DNA of 64,000 nucleotides from Avena insularis (taxonomy: Eukaryota; Streptophyta; Magnoliopsida; Poales; Poaceae): contig CM042690.1 of NCBI GenBank assembly GCA_023614405.1, positions 664,834,802-664,898,801 on the forward strand. The letters run 5' to 3'. Position numbers and translations under genes: made by a program. How positions within the stretch are numbered: the stretch's first letter is position 1; every line of letters starts with the position of its first letter. This document shows positions 1-11,275 of the stretch, piece by piece. Below the pieces are notes generated by a model. That model was not told the origin of the DNA. It did not search any database and worked only from the letters and a program-made list of their open reading frames with translations.

Positions 1-540
1 CCAAGTAATGCAATAAATTACCTAGAAATGGTACTCTTTAAAAAGATGCGATTATGTATCGGCCATCTTTATAAACGAAATCTTTGTTTGCCAATTTATC
101 GCAATGTATCTAGATAGCGCAAACAAGATTTTTTTTAAAGATCTTCTAGGTTGTCACCGAGAGCGACGATTCTACCGGCGCCGGTACATATAGGAGTGTC
201 ATCCACCACACCTTTTAATTTTTGAGATCCGTGTCCTAGAGGTCTGTTATCTCACCGCTTGTTAGTTCCGTTCGTGGATCCATTTGCATGCAGCTACGTC
301 CCTTGACCAAACCGATGAGTTTGATTATATTAATGAACTACTTTTTGGGTTACCACATGCACGCCACTGTTAGTTTCGTACGTGGCCGCACCCGCTCTAC
401 CAGATCACATTTTCTTTGTGCATGGAACAAAACGCATGTGCACGCGCTACGAGCAAATAAAAAGAATTAAAATAAAGAGATTACGGATGCAGTTAACAGA
501 CCAGCTCTAATGTTTTAAAGATTTTCTAACCGACTTTTCA
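1..540. other. Unassigned region with a gene-fragment-like patch
   Basis: No coding region can be supported. One patch is informative: positions 170-190 match 5923-5943 exactly over 21 bp in inverted orientation, centred on the palindrome TACCGGCGCCGGTA. Read on the plus strand, about 155-230 gives FYRRRYI, a stop, then HPPH, resembling the minus-strand peptide near 5890-5985. I infer a degraded copy of the same gene fragment. The rest is AT-rich with no recognised repeat. Confidence 0.4.
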
Positions 541-599
541 GGTCACAATAAAAACGGTCCTTTCGCACCTATTTTTTTTATTGAGAAAATATGAAACAT

Positions 600-930
600 A
601 ACCGAAACTTGAGAAACAAGATTGAAAACCACACCGGGCCGCTGGCCGTTTCGCTCGTGACGGCCGCTGCTCACCCGCCGGCCTTCGCGCGAGCCGCTAG
701 CGCCGTCCGCTTGACCGGCGGCTCCGGCCCCTACCGTACCGTCCGGGCTTCGGCAAAAAACACGCCGTCTGCCACCGTGTAGTCCGGGCTCCGGCCGCCA
801 CCATGTCGTCTGCCACCACGTCGTCCCTGCACCGCCTGATAAAGCATTGATGCGGACCGTGCCGGCCACCGGCCGCTTCGCCCGTGCCGATTGTAGCCCA
901 CACCGTCGGCCGCTCGCCCGCATGTGAAAC
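600..930. other. GC-rich island of unknown origin
   Basis: A sharply GC-rich block sits between AT-rich sequences. Open frames exist on both strands, but their predicted peptides are Arg/Gly/Ala-rich low-complexity strings with no recognised family, so no gene is called. The 15-mer GCTAGCGCCGTCCGC occurs here (about 695) and again in a smaller GC block at about 3346 inside the repeat array. This suggests the GC pieces belong to the same repeat structure rather than being independent genes. Confidence 0.45.
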
Positions 931-3900
931 ATCTTTCTGTGGTTTGAATTGTTTGAAATATGCTTGTGTGATTTTGGTTGTTTGAAACATCTTTTTGTGG
1001 TTTGAATTGTTTCAAACAAGCTGGTTTTAATTTATCGAAACATGATTATGTGGTTTCATTTGTTCTTGGATGATGGTTTAAATTGTTTCATACATGTTTC
1101 ATGGTTTTAAATATTTCAAACATGCTTTTATAGTTCAATTTATTAAAATATGGTTTTGTGGTGGAGTTGGACGCGGAGGCGCCCGCGGCACGACCTTAAC
1201 TTCCCCGATGTTGTATCGCCCTCTCGACGAGACCTTGTTAAAACCTCTAAAACATGTCTCAAACATTTTTAACCACTAATATATGTTTGAAACAATAGAA
1301 ATCATATTATCAAAAGAACCAGAATTACAAGACCAAGTTTCATTTAATCGAAACCACAAAACTATGTTTCAAACAATTGAAAAACAAATTCAAGCATTTG
1401 AAATCAATAAAACATGTTTAAAACATTTGAAACCATAAGTACTTATTTCAAACAATTGAAACCACCACATAAGAATAACAAGAACCACAAGGCCAAGTTT
1501 CATTTAATTGAAACCATAAAACCATGTTTCAAACAATTAGAACCACAAATTTAAGGATTTAAAACCAATAAAACATATTTGAAACATTTGAAACCACTAA
1601 TATATGTTTCAAATAATTGAAACCACCTTATAAGAATAACCAAAACCACAAGATCAAGTTTCATTTAATTGAAACCACAAAACCATGTTTCAAACAATTC
1701 AAACCGCTACTTCGAATATTTGAAACCACAAAACTATGTTTCAAACAATTCAAACCGCTACTTCAAATATTTGAAACCACTAAAACATGTTTCAAACATT
1801 TAAAACCACTAATACTTGTTTGAAACAACTGAAACCACCATATAAGATGAACCGGAAACCCAAGACCAAGTTTAATTTAATTGAAACAACAAAACTATGT
1901 TTCAAACAATTGAAACCATCAATTCAAGCATTTGAAACCAATAAAATATGTTTAGAGCATTTGAAACCACAACTACTTGTTTCAAAAAATTGAAACCACC
2001 ACATAATAAGAACATGAACTAGAAGAACAGGTTTCATTTAATTAAAACCACAAAACCATGTTTTGAATAATTGAAACCACCAATTTCAAGCATTTGAAAC
2101 CAATAAAACATGTTTAAAACATTTGAAACTACAAAATACTTGTTTCAATTGTGGTTCCGATTCTTTTTATGTGGTGGTTTTAATTGTTTTAAACATGTAT
2201 TAGTGATTTCAAATGTTTAAAACATGTTTTAGTGGTTTCAAATATTTGAAGTGGTTATTTCAATTGTTTCGAACATGGTTTTGTGATTTTAATTAAATGA
2301 AACCTCGTTTTGTGGTTCCGGTTCTTTTTACGTGGTGGTTTCAATTGTTTCAAACCTGTATTAGTGGTTTCAAATGTTTCAAACATGTTTTACTAGTTTT
2401 AAATATTTTAAGTGGTGGTTTTAATTGTTTCAAACATAATTTTGTGGTTTCAATTAAATGAAACTTGGTCTTGTGGTTTCAAATGTTTAAAACATGTTTT
2501 AGTGGTTTCAAATTTTTGAATTGGTGGTTTCAATTGTTTAAAACATGGTTTTGTGGTTTCAATTAAATGAAACTTGGTCTTGTGGTTCTGGTTCTTCTTA
2601 TATGGTGGTTTCAATTGTTTCAATCATGTATAGTGCTTTCAAATGTTTTAAATATGTTTTAGTAGGTTTAAATATTTGGAGTGGTGGTTTTAATTGTTTC
2701 AAACATGGTTTTGTGGTTTCAATAAAATGAAACTTGGTCTTGTGCTTCCGGTTCTTCTGATGTGATGGTTTCAATTGTTTTAAACATGTATTAGTGGTTT
2801 CAAATATTTTAAACATGTTTTAGTGGTTTCAATTGTTTCAAACATGTTTTATTAGTTTCAAATATTTTAAACATGTTTTAGTGGTTTCAATTGTTTCAAA
2901 CATGTTTTATTGGTTTCAAATGTTTGAAGTGGTGGTTTTAATTGTTTCGAACATGATTTTGTGGTTTCAATTAAATGAAACTTGGTCTTGTGGTTCTGAT
3001 TATTCTTACGTGGTGGTTTATTTTGTTTCAAACATGTATGAGTGGTTATAAATATTTCAAACATGTTTTACTGGTTTCAAATGTTTAAAGTGATGGTTTC
3101 AATTGTTTCAAACACGACTTTATGGTTTTAATTAAATGAAACTTGTTTGATGATTTCAATTATTTTAAATATGTTATTATGGTTTCAATTGTTTTAGATA
3201 TACTTTTGTGGTTTCAATTATTTTGAAAATTGGTTTTGTGGTTTCAATTGTTTTGAAAAAATCTTGTGAGGTTTCGCTACATTCGAATAGGTTTCAACAT
3301 GATTCGATATGGCAGCTGGTCTCGTGTACTACCCGTGTTGGCCGCTGCTAGCGCCGTCCGCACCTCCGTCATCGCGTACTACATTCGAATTGTTTAGGAC
3401 GTGTTTTTTTAGTTTCAATTGTTAGAAACATCCCTATGTAGTTTCAATTGTTTCACAAAGATTTCAATAAGGTTTGATTTGGTTTCAATATTTTCAATAA
3501 GGTTCAATGTGGTTTCAAATTATTGATAAATAGTTGCGAGATCGTTTCAATTAATTAAAAGATGTTTGTTGTGGTTTCAATTGTTTCAAACAGGTTACTT
3601 GGAGTGCCAAATTGTTTATAAAATCTTGTGTGATGGTTTCAATTGTTTTAAAGATGTTTTTTGTGGTTTCAATAGTGTCATTAAGCATTGGTGTGGTGTT
3701 AATTGTTTCAAAAAGTTTTCTATGGTTTCAATTGAATCACAAAGGTTTTAACAGGGTTCAATGTGGTTTCAATTGTTTCAAAAAGGTTCAGTGTGGTTTC
3801 AAAAAATTCATAGAAGGTATCATGGTGGTTTCAATTTATTCAGAGCTAGTTGATATGGTTTTGATTTTTTCAAACAGGTTTCTTGGGGTGCGGAATTATT

Positions 3901-4500
3901 CGTAAAATTTTGGGTATTGGTTTCAATTGTTTAGAACATGTCTTTTGTGGTTTCAATTGTATGTGGTTTCAACTGATATAAACATGTTTGGTTTTAATTG
4001 GTTCATAAAGGTTTTAACAATGTTCGATTGGGTTTCAACATTTTCAATAAGGTTCAATATGGTTTTAGATTATTGATAAATAGTTGCAAGATGGTTTCAA
4101 TTGATTAAAGCATGTTTGTTGTGGTTTCAATTATTTCAAACAGGTTCCTTGGGTTGTCAAATTGTTTATAAAATTTTGGGTGATGGTTTCAATTGTTTTA
4201 AAGATATTTTTTGTGATTTCAATTGTGTTATTAAGCATTGGTGTGGTATCAATTGTTTCAAAAAGGCTTTTATGGTTTCAACTGAATCATAGAGATTTCA
4301 ACATGATTCAATGTGGTTTCAATTATTTAAAAAAAGTTATGTGTGGTTTCAAAAAATTCATAGAAGGTATCGTAGTAGTTTTCATTTATTCGGAGCTGGT
4401 TAATGTGGTTTCAATTGTTTTAAAGACAAAGATGTTTCTTAACAACATTGAAACAAGATTAAAACTTTCCCATGTGGATATAACAAATCATATCTGTTTC
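930..4500. repeat. Degenerate short-period repeat array that changes strand
   Basis: Most of this 3.5-kb stretch is variants of a unit of about 25-30 bp built on GTGGTTTCAATTGTTTCAAA. Orientation is plus at 930-1145, minus (read as TTTGAAACAATTGAAACCAC) at 1250-2145, and plus again at 2146-4500. Conserved phrases such as AAACTTGGTCTTGTGGTT recur at about 2463, 2571, 2731 and 2981, so there is a looser higher-order period of about 110-250 bp. GC-rich pieces interrupt it at 1155-1240 and 3300-3390. Open frames in it are only the repeat translated (KQLKPP and similar) and are not genes. The family is not recognised. Confidence 0.8.
3450..4410 (+). repeat. 550-bp segmental tandem duplication inside the array
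   Basis: About 3450-3860 is repeated at about 4005-4410 with a constant offset of 550 bp over most of its length. Landmarks: TATTGATAAATAGTTGC at 3521 and 4071; ATGTTTGTTGTGGTTTCAA at 3562 and 4112; TTTCAAAAAATTCATAGAAG at 3798 and 4348. The copies differ by many substitutions, so the duplication is not recent. Confidence 0.75.
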
Positions 4501-5045
4501 AAACAAAATCAAAAGAAATAAACATATAGTTGTGACGGACATTTGCTTGGAGCAGCCTCATGGACCAAGGATCTTTTTAGAAAATCGGGAGGGCTCATTA
4601 GAGCAACTCCAGCAGTCGTGTTATCGTTCTAAACTTCAGATAGAGCACACGGCATCCGGACAGAGTGCGGTATTTAGAACACACAATTTTGCCGCCTATG
4701 CTGGAGCGGCGTGCAAAGTACGTCATGTTCAAAATATCTGAAACTGGACTGATACGGTAGTGAATATGTACAAAATGCTGAAACAATATTCTCTGATTTA
4801 TTGAAACAGTCTTGACACTGTTTGAAATTAGTGAAACTACTACAAAATCTACTGAAACTAAATTATAACTTGTACAAATTTTATAATGGTTATACAAACT
4901 TGACAAATGTTTTAATCTAAATAGAAATTATGCTGTAATTTGTAGAACTGGACATATAGGTTCAATTTGTTTCGTACAGGTTCAAGAACATATTCGGAAT
5001 ATTTCAGAATAATTTCACAAAAATACCAGGAAAAACAAATCTATT
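4500..5045. other. AT-rich spacer with a weak terminal-inverted-repeat candidate
   Basis: No coding support. GCAACTCCAGCA at 4603-4614 and TGCTGGAGCGGC at 4699-4710 form an imperfect inverted pair (10 of 12) of the kind seen at ends of small PIF/Harbinger-type elements. No matching target duplication is visible, so this stays a suggestion. The rest is AT-rich with scattered TGAAACT words that echo the neighbouring array. Confidence 0.35.
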
Positions 5046-5998
5046 TCAAACAAAAAACAAAAGAAAGGGCAGCACTAAAAAAACAAGATTAGAACAAATC
5101 GTTAGATGGAATAGGATTCCCCATAGATTCTTGGACGCAGGACTCGAACCAAAAATCCTGTAGCCTCCTCGATGTGGCCTCCTCTGGGATGGTGGGGTGC
5201 AAGAACTGGAGTAGGCCGCGAGGATGGCGCGCGGTTGTCGGGGGCATGGACGGCCTGCAGGCGAAGACGGGGATAGCTTGTCGCAGCCGTCGGCGTCACA
5301 GGCGACTGTCGAGGACCGGCCATCGAGGACATCGTCGAGCTCCAAGATGGCCAATGTTGCCGCCCGCTGGTCGCTCGTGCCCCGGCCGCCGCCGCGTGCT
5401 TCGCCACCGGCCCACCGTGCGCTGGTCGCCACCCCGCGAGCGCGGGAGAGGTCCAAGATGGCTGCCGCCACCGCGCACAGGTCGCTTGTGCCCCGGCCGC
5501 CGCCGCCGCGCGCTGGATTTTATATCCGATTCACATGTACTAGATTCTAGCAAAAGTTCTAAGAAAAAAAAGAAGAAAATCACGAAAGAAGAAAGGAGTT
5601 CACAGGATCGGGGACGTCCCCGTCGTTCCTGTCTAGCTAGCGATTGGAACGGAGCAAAGCGCCACCTGAGCCGGACTCCGTCCGCACGCCGCCAGCGCTC
5701 CCTCTCGCACAAACCTGTGAGCTTTCCGTCGCCTCGATTTTCTTTCTCGGAAGAGAGAGAGATTCGTACGACAGGGGAAAGAAGACGCAGGCGTCGGTGG
5801 GGATATTTCCAGGCTGTGTGGGCCTTTCTCGGGGGATGCGGTGACGGATGGAAAACGGAGAAGGAAACGGAAACGTGAATCTTAAAGCAGCTGCGCGGAT
5901 TGTGCGGCGGATGGGACACCGGTATGTACCGGCGCCGGTAGAAAAGAGTTTTCGGGTTGTTACCCATCTTGGCGATCAACTCTCGCGTAACTCCTCAA
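5046..5998 (-). pseudogene. GC-rich gene-like fragment, left half, split by the LINE
   Basis: A GC-rich region with long but low-complexity frames on both strands. The most protein-like part is on the minus strand at about 5985-5870, containing KMGNNPKTLFYRRRYIPVSH, similar to a patch at 155-230. Reading across the LINE insertion point, a second frame gives FANNLVEELRES just upstream, so the frame is broken. I do not recognise the family. The pre-insertion locus continues at 10198. It may be a decayed host gene or a gene fragment carried by a transposon. Confidence 0.35.
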
Positions 5999-6015
5999 CC
6001 AAGTTATTGGCAAAT
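5999..6015. repeat. LINE target-site duplication, left copy
   Basis: CCAAGTTATTGGCAAAT is repeated exactly at 10181-10197, directly after the A-rich tail of the LINE. A 17-bp duplication fits target-primed reverse transcription. Confidence 0.93.
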
Positions 6016-6054
6016 TATTGGCCGGACTTCTTTAAAGTACTGTAGAAAATAGTA

Positions 6055-6690
6055 TTGGCTGTGGGCGATCTTCGTGATCTGATTAGATCATACAATCCAA
6101 TGGTGGTATTTTTATCTGAAACAAAACAAAAGAAGAGATACATAGAAAGGCTTCAATGGAGTATGGGTTTTAGGCATGGAGTGTGTGTCGAAGGGAAAGG
6201 AAAGGGAGGAGGTTTGGCACTCTGGTGGAAAGACGGTGTGGATGTGTCTGTTAGGCCTTGGTGCCAATATTTTATCGATGCTGAAATTTGTTATGAGAAT
6301 GTTACCTGGCGATTCACTGGAATCTACGGGGAGCCGAGAGCTGATTGTCGAGCAAAAACGTGGGATGCTATTCGATATCTCCGGTCCCAAGACGACCTCC
6401 CTTGGCTTTGTGCTGGTGATTTCAATGAGATTTTATCTCAGGAGGAGCAGTTGGGACAGAACAACCGTAGTGAAGTTCATATGTCAGCATTCCGAGACTG
6501 TTTGGCGGACTGCCGTCTTTTAGACCTCGGATACTCAGGATATGCTTTCACTTGGGACAATAGGAGGGAGGGGCTGGCAAATGTTCAGGCCCGTTTGGAC
6601 AGAGCAACATGCACGGATAGCCTGCTGCAGTTGTTTCCGGCAACAAGTGTGGAACATATTGCAGAAGAAAGCGGACCATATGGCTGCTAA
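6055..6690 (+). pseudogene. LINE ORF2 endonuclease (EEP/APE-like), truncated
   Basis: About 211 residues of an exonuclease-endonuclease-phosphatase domain that would nick target DNA for the LINE. Visible motifs are FLSETK (catalytic Glu), GIYGEP, CAGDFNEI (catalytic Asp and Asn) and YAFTWDNRR. The N-terminal WNCRG block is absent because the element is truncated. The C-terminal SDH motif is lost to a frameshift: the next frame reads ADH where this one reads SGP. Together with the two later stops, this makes the domain non-functional. Confidence 0.9.
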
Positions 6691-8782
6691 TTAAATTGGT
6701 AAGGAATTCTTACCGGACTCGAAACAACGGGGCTTCCAATTCGAGGAGATGTGGACTAAGCATGACTCGTATGATGAGATGGTTCAAGCTACATGGGGCA
6801 ATACTGATATACATGGTGGAGGACTGATGGGTTTGTGGAATAGGCTACGTGATGTATCTGTTCAGATGAAGAGGTGGAGCTTCGATACATTCGGGTCCGT
6901 TCGTTTGCAAATTAAAAAACTACGATCTGCATTGGAGGAAACTAAAATCTCTTCGCTTGTCTCTGGTTCTTCACTGGAAGTCCGTGACATTGAAAGGCAG
7001 CTACATGAGATGTACGAGAGGGAGGAGATTATGTATCGGCAGCGATCGAGGCAGGAATGGCTCAAGTCTGGCGATCGTAACACAAAGTTTTTCCAGGATA
7101 GAGCTACTCATAGGAAGAGGAAGAACACCGTACGTTTTCTGGTCCGTGATGATGGTAGTAGATGTTCGACTGATGAGGAGATGAGGTAGTGCGCACGGCA
7201 GTTTTACAGTCATCTGTTCAAATCTGACGGAGTTGCTAATATGGACCACATTCTAAGTCAGATTGGCTGTTTTGTTTCATCGGAGATGAACAACTCGTTA
7301 TCAGCGCCTATATCTGAGGAGGAAATAGGGACGGCCCTATTCCAGATGGGACCAACAAAATCTCCTGGACCGGATGGGTTACCGGCGTTATTTTTTCAGC
7401 GCCACTGGGCCTTGTTAAAAGCTGATGTATGCTCTGCTGTAAAAGAGTTTTTGGCAGGAAGGAATAGCCCTTCGGATTTTAATGATACGATTCTTGTCTT
7501 AATTCCAAAAGTAAACTCACCAGAGAATCTTGCTCAGTTTAGACCGATTAGTCCCTGTAATGTCTTGTATAAGCTGGCTTCCAAGGTCATTGCTAATAGG
7601 TTAAAACATATCCTTCCTATTATAATCTCGGAGGAGCAGAGTGCTTTTGTTCCGGGTCGGTTGATCACCGACAATGTGCTCGTTGCCTATGAGTCGACCC
7701 ATGCGATCAGGACGCGCAAGAGGAGAACACCCCTATGTGCAGTTAAATTAGATATGATGAAGGCTTATGATAGGGTTGAATGGATTTTCTTAGAGAGAAT
7801 GATGCCGAAACTTGGGTTTGCCGAGGACTGGGTTAAGATGGTGATGAGATGTGTTACCTCAGCTCGGTTTACGATTAAGTTAAATGGGGGTTTTTCAGAG
7901 CACTTCTTACCTTCCCGCGGACTCCATCAGGGAGACCCTATTTCTCCATATCTGTTCCTTTTTTGTGTGGAGGGCTTCTCAGTTCTGCTTAAGGAAGCGC
8001 AAAGGAACAATTTAATTCGAGGAATTCAGTTCGGTGCAGAAGGACCCCATGCTACGCACCTATTGTTTGCGGATGATAGTATTGTCTTTCTTGAAGCTTC
8101 GCCCAGGAGCTTGCAAGAGCTAAGAAGAATTTTGCAAGTTTATGAGGCTAGCTCGGGTCAGAGGGTAAACTTGCAGAAGTCCTCAATCTTTTTTGGACCG
8201 GGCTGCCCAGATGATCTGAAGGCTAACTTGAAATCTGATATTGGTATCTCATGCGAGGCGTTGAGTGAGCGCTACCTAGGACTGCCTACGGTGGTTGGCC
8301 GCTCAAAAGAAGGTTGCTTCAAATATATTTCAGATCGTTCTTGGGAGAAGGTAAAAGGTTTCAAAGGGCAAGGGATGTCTAAGGCTGCTAAGGGGGTTCT
8401 GGTTCGCTCGGTGCTGCAAGCTGTCCCTGCCTTTCCTATGAGCTGCTTTCAGTTTACTAAGAAGCAGTATAAGCAACTCAGTTCGGTTTCGTCTAACTTT
8501 TGGTGGGGTGAAGCGGAGGGAAAAAAGAAGGTTCACTGGATTGGATGGGAACGTATGTGCCGTAGTAAACATCGCGGAGGTCTGGGCTTCCGAGATTTTG
8601 AATGCTTTAACCAAGCTTTCTTGGCAAAACAAGGATGGAGGCTGATCACTGATCCAAAATCTTTATGTGCACGGGTTCTTAAGGCTCGCTATTATAAATC
8701 GGGAGAATTTCTGACAGCAGACTGCCCCAAGAGGGCTTCCTTCACGTGGAGGAGCATCATGCATGGCAGGGATCTCCTCTGA
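6691..8782 (+). pseudogene. LINE ORF2 reverse transcriptase
   Basis: This frame continues from the endonuclease after a frameshift and is broken by TAG at 7187-7189. Upstream is the linker with WLKSGDRNTKFF. The RT domain follows from about 7330: [27 protein letters not shown], the palm motif [26 protein letters not shown], and the catalytic [11 protein letters not shown] (FADD). The thumb carries [11 protein letters not shown]. The sequence ends at a TGA (8780-8782), but the same frame continues directly into the zinc-finger/RNase H part, so the stop is a point mutation. All motifs match plant L1-type elements. Confidence 0.93.
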
Positions 8783-10135
8783 GCAGGTTTAGTTTGGAGG
8801 ATCGGTAATGGGGCCCAGATTAAAACAATGGAGGACAAGTGGATTCCGAGGAAAAGTGCGCAGCACCCGCTCGGATGTCAGCGAGAGGATTGCCCTGAAA
8901 ATGTGAGTGCCTTCTTACTTCCTGGAGGTGGAGCATGGAATGAACAGAAGGTGAAGGAGTTTTTCTTTGATATTGACGTTAAGGACATTCTCAGCACCCA
9001 GGTTGGCCGTTCGGGCTCCATTGATTTTCTCGCTTGGAACCATACTAAGTCGGGCATTTTTTCGGTAAAATCGGCTTACCACTTGGCTGTTCAACGAAAA
9101 AGGGAGGAGAGAGGTTGGATTGCTTCATCCAGGTCCTGCGATCAGCACAAAGGGTGGCTCTCGTTGTGGGCGGCAAATGTGCCAGGAAAGGTAAAAATTC
9201 ATTTTTGGAGGCCGATTGAGAATGGTCTTGCTGTGGGCTCTGAACTCCAACGCGGAAGAATTAAAGACGGGATTTACTGTCTAGTGTGCGGCAAAGTGGA
9301 GAGTTTAGTGCATCGCTTTTGGAAGTGCTCTCATTCAGCCTTGACCTGGCAATGGCTTGCGGAAGAGACGGGTAGTGCTATGGTTAAACCCCCTGGTCAT
9401 TTGACGTGTCATGCCGAACTTAAAGGATGGCTGCTCGACTGGATTGGTAAAGCTGATGGCAAGTCGATTTCTTGGGCATTGACGTTAATTTACAATCTTT
9501 GGATAGCACGGAATGATGCTCGGGAGTCTAGTAGCATTGTTGATCCCTCTGCAGTTGCCAAGCGATCGATTGAGGCGGTAGATGAATGGCTGGCGGCCAA
9601 CAGCGCTGCTCCAAAACTACCGGCCGTAAGAGTGACTGAGCACTGGCTCCCTCCTCCGCTGAATTGGCACAAGGTAAATGTTGATGGAGCATTCCGACCA
9701 TCTGACGAATGGGGTGGTGGTGGCGTGGTTATCCGCGACGGCCATGGTAGCTTCGTTGCAGGAGCATGCCATTTTTTCCCCCACATCGCGGATGCTGAAC
9801 GTGCGGAATTATTGGCATGCAAAAGGGGCTTGCAGGTGGCAAGAGAAGTACAGGTCCAACATATCATCCTGGAGATGGACAGTGCTGAGGCTGCGGCGAA
9901 GCTATGGAAAGAGGGGAAGGACCGCTCTATCCACGGCCCTTTAGTCGATGAAATAAAATCTCCCCTCCATGGTTTTGAAGAAGTCTCGGTGCGATCGATT
10001 CGACGAACGGCGAATGAGGCTGCTCATAAGATGGCAAAAGAAGGCTGCGGTAATAAATTATGTAAGGTGTGGTTTAGTGTTGCACCTGATTGTATTTTGA
10101 ACCAGATTGGTCTAGACTCGGTTATGGGTGAATAA
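8783..10135 (+). pseudogene. LINE ORF2 C-terminus: zf-RVT region and RNase H
   Basis: In frame with the RT after the TGA at 8780. The first half is the plant-LINE cysteine-rich region (AANVPGKVKIHFWR, CLVCGKVESLVHRFWKCS). The last 140 residues or so form an RNase H fold of the RVT_3 type: NVDGAF (Asp), AERAELLACKRGL (Glu), LEMDSAEA (Asp) and NEAAHKMAKEG. It would remove the RNA template during insertion. The natural stop is TAA at 10133-10135, shortly before the A-rich tail. This segment alone is open for about 435 codons. Confidence 0.92.
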
Positions 10136-10180
10136 AATCGCAACATGTTGATCTCAAAAAAAAAAAAGAAAAAAAGAAAG

Positions 10181-10197
10181 CCAAGTTATTGGCAAAT
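10181..10197. repeat. LINE target-site duplication, right copy
   Basis: Exact copy of 5999-6015 at the end of the A-rich tail. The next base differs from the left flank, so the duplication is 17 bp. Confidence 0.93.
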
Positions 10198-10700
10198 GGC
10201 GAAAAAGAAGAACCAAGAACAAACACTAGTCCCGACTCTACTCCGTGGAACCTCAAAACTCTGTAACTCTATATCTTAGAATGCATAATAGCATTTCCAC
10301 AAGGAAAATGCTTACGATCAACCGACCGAACGCGCATAGAAAGTCGGTCCCTTCCAGTGCAACCGACGCGTAGCATGGCTCGGTCTCACGGTACCTTATC
10401 CTAACGATTGGACACACTTTCTTCCTCAATCTCTTCCCGACTCGCACAAACCGAAGGCAACAACGCGCCACCCAAAATCATCCCCGACGAGCGTGTCCTG
10501 CTTCTCCTCCAGCCAGCGCTCCCTGCTCCTCATCGGCGAGTGTATACTTCTCCTCCTCGGCGAGCGCACCCTGCTTCTCCTATGGCGAGCACGCCCGGTA
10601 CCTCATTCAGTTCGATGCCGACGCTCATGCACCGCACAAACATCACCGCCTTCGGTCCCCTATACCAGTGCATGGAGTTGAGCCGTGAATCTGTTGCTAA
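10198..10700. other. Right half of the LINE target locus
   Basis: Contiguous with 5046-5998 before the LINE inserted. It is GC-rich from about 10400, with CTCCTC-rich low-complexity stretches (10500-10580) whose short frames look like leader sequence rather than a folded protein. No family is recognised. It ends at a perfect 16-bp palindrome, ATTTCCCATGGGAAAT (10704-10719). Confidence 0.35.
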
Positions 10701-11275
10701 GTGATTTCCCATGGGAAATTGCCATGTATATATTTTTTTGAAAACGTTGGGATTTATTGCTAAAAATATCCTTGAAATTTGTTGCAAAGTCAATTTTCAA
10801 GGAGGAAATTGCAAATGTTGGATTTTATTGAAGTTAACTGGAATTCGTTGTTAACTATTGTTGTAAATAACCAAAATATGTATTCAAATTGTTTTCGACC
10901 GTTGTTGTAGCCAACATATTTGTTGGATTTAGTTGTTGATTATTGTTTGCTAATAACGCATTTTTTTTTGTTGCAATGCTTTGTAACTATTGTTCAAAAA
11001 TAATTAGTGATATTTGTTGCAAAAGAATGTGCAACAAATTGTTGCTTAACAACTTTTTATTGATGCAAAACTTATGTTTTTGATTTTTTTTGTAACCGTT
11101 CAGATTTCAGTTGAAATTGTTAGTGGTTTTTGCAGTAAATCAACCGTAGCTAAAGAGTTGTATCTTAACCCTTTTATGTAACATTATTTTTTTTGAAATT
11201 TGTTGCTATCTTTTGTTGTAATAGTATATATGTTTTGTACGTAGAGTGATAAATTTTTGTTGCAATACTTGGTAT
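10690..11275 (+). repeat. TTGTTGC-rich degenerate tract
   Basis: About a dozen copies of TTGTTGC or TTGTTGT occur at irregular spacing in T-rich DNA (for example near 10692, 10754, 10779, 10850, 10902, 10970, 11016, 11040, 11206 and 11258). Short irregular motifs of this sort are seen in subterminal regions of plant DNA transposons, but I find no terminal repeat to anchor one. Confidence 0.5.

Larger units (their letters stand above)
6016..10180 (+). mobile_element. 5'-truncated L1-type non-LTR retrotransposon (LINE)
   Basis: The 4165-bp insertion has exact 17-bp target duplications and an A-rich tail (about 10156-10180). It carries an ORF2-type polyprotein in the order endonuclease, reverse transcriptase, zinc-finger region, RNase H. 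It begins inside the endonuclease domain, so ORF1 and the first residues of ORF2 are missing. This is the usual result of incomplete reverse transcription. Coding is interrupted by a frameshift at about 6665-6690, a TAG at 7187-7189 and a TGA at 8780-8782, so the copy is dead. Confidence 0.95.

Noticed and set aside
543..1019. 158-codon minus-strand frame over the GC island
   Set aside because: It starts inside the short-period repeat and continues through Arg/Gly low-complexity sequence; competing frames are equally long.
1617..3064. Several 60-70-codon frames with KQLKPP/ETTKPCFKQ-type peptides
   Set aside because: They are translations of the repeat unit on either strand, not a protein family.
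5174..5979. Overlapping frames of 234 codons (plus) and 227 codons (minus)
   Set aside because: GC-rich DNA opens all frames; only a short minus-strand patch looks protein-like, so no full gene is called.
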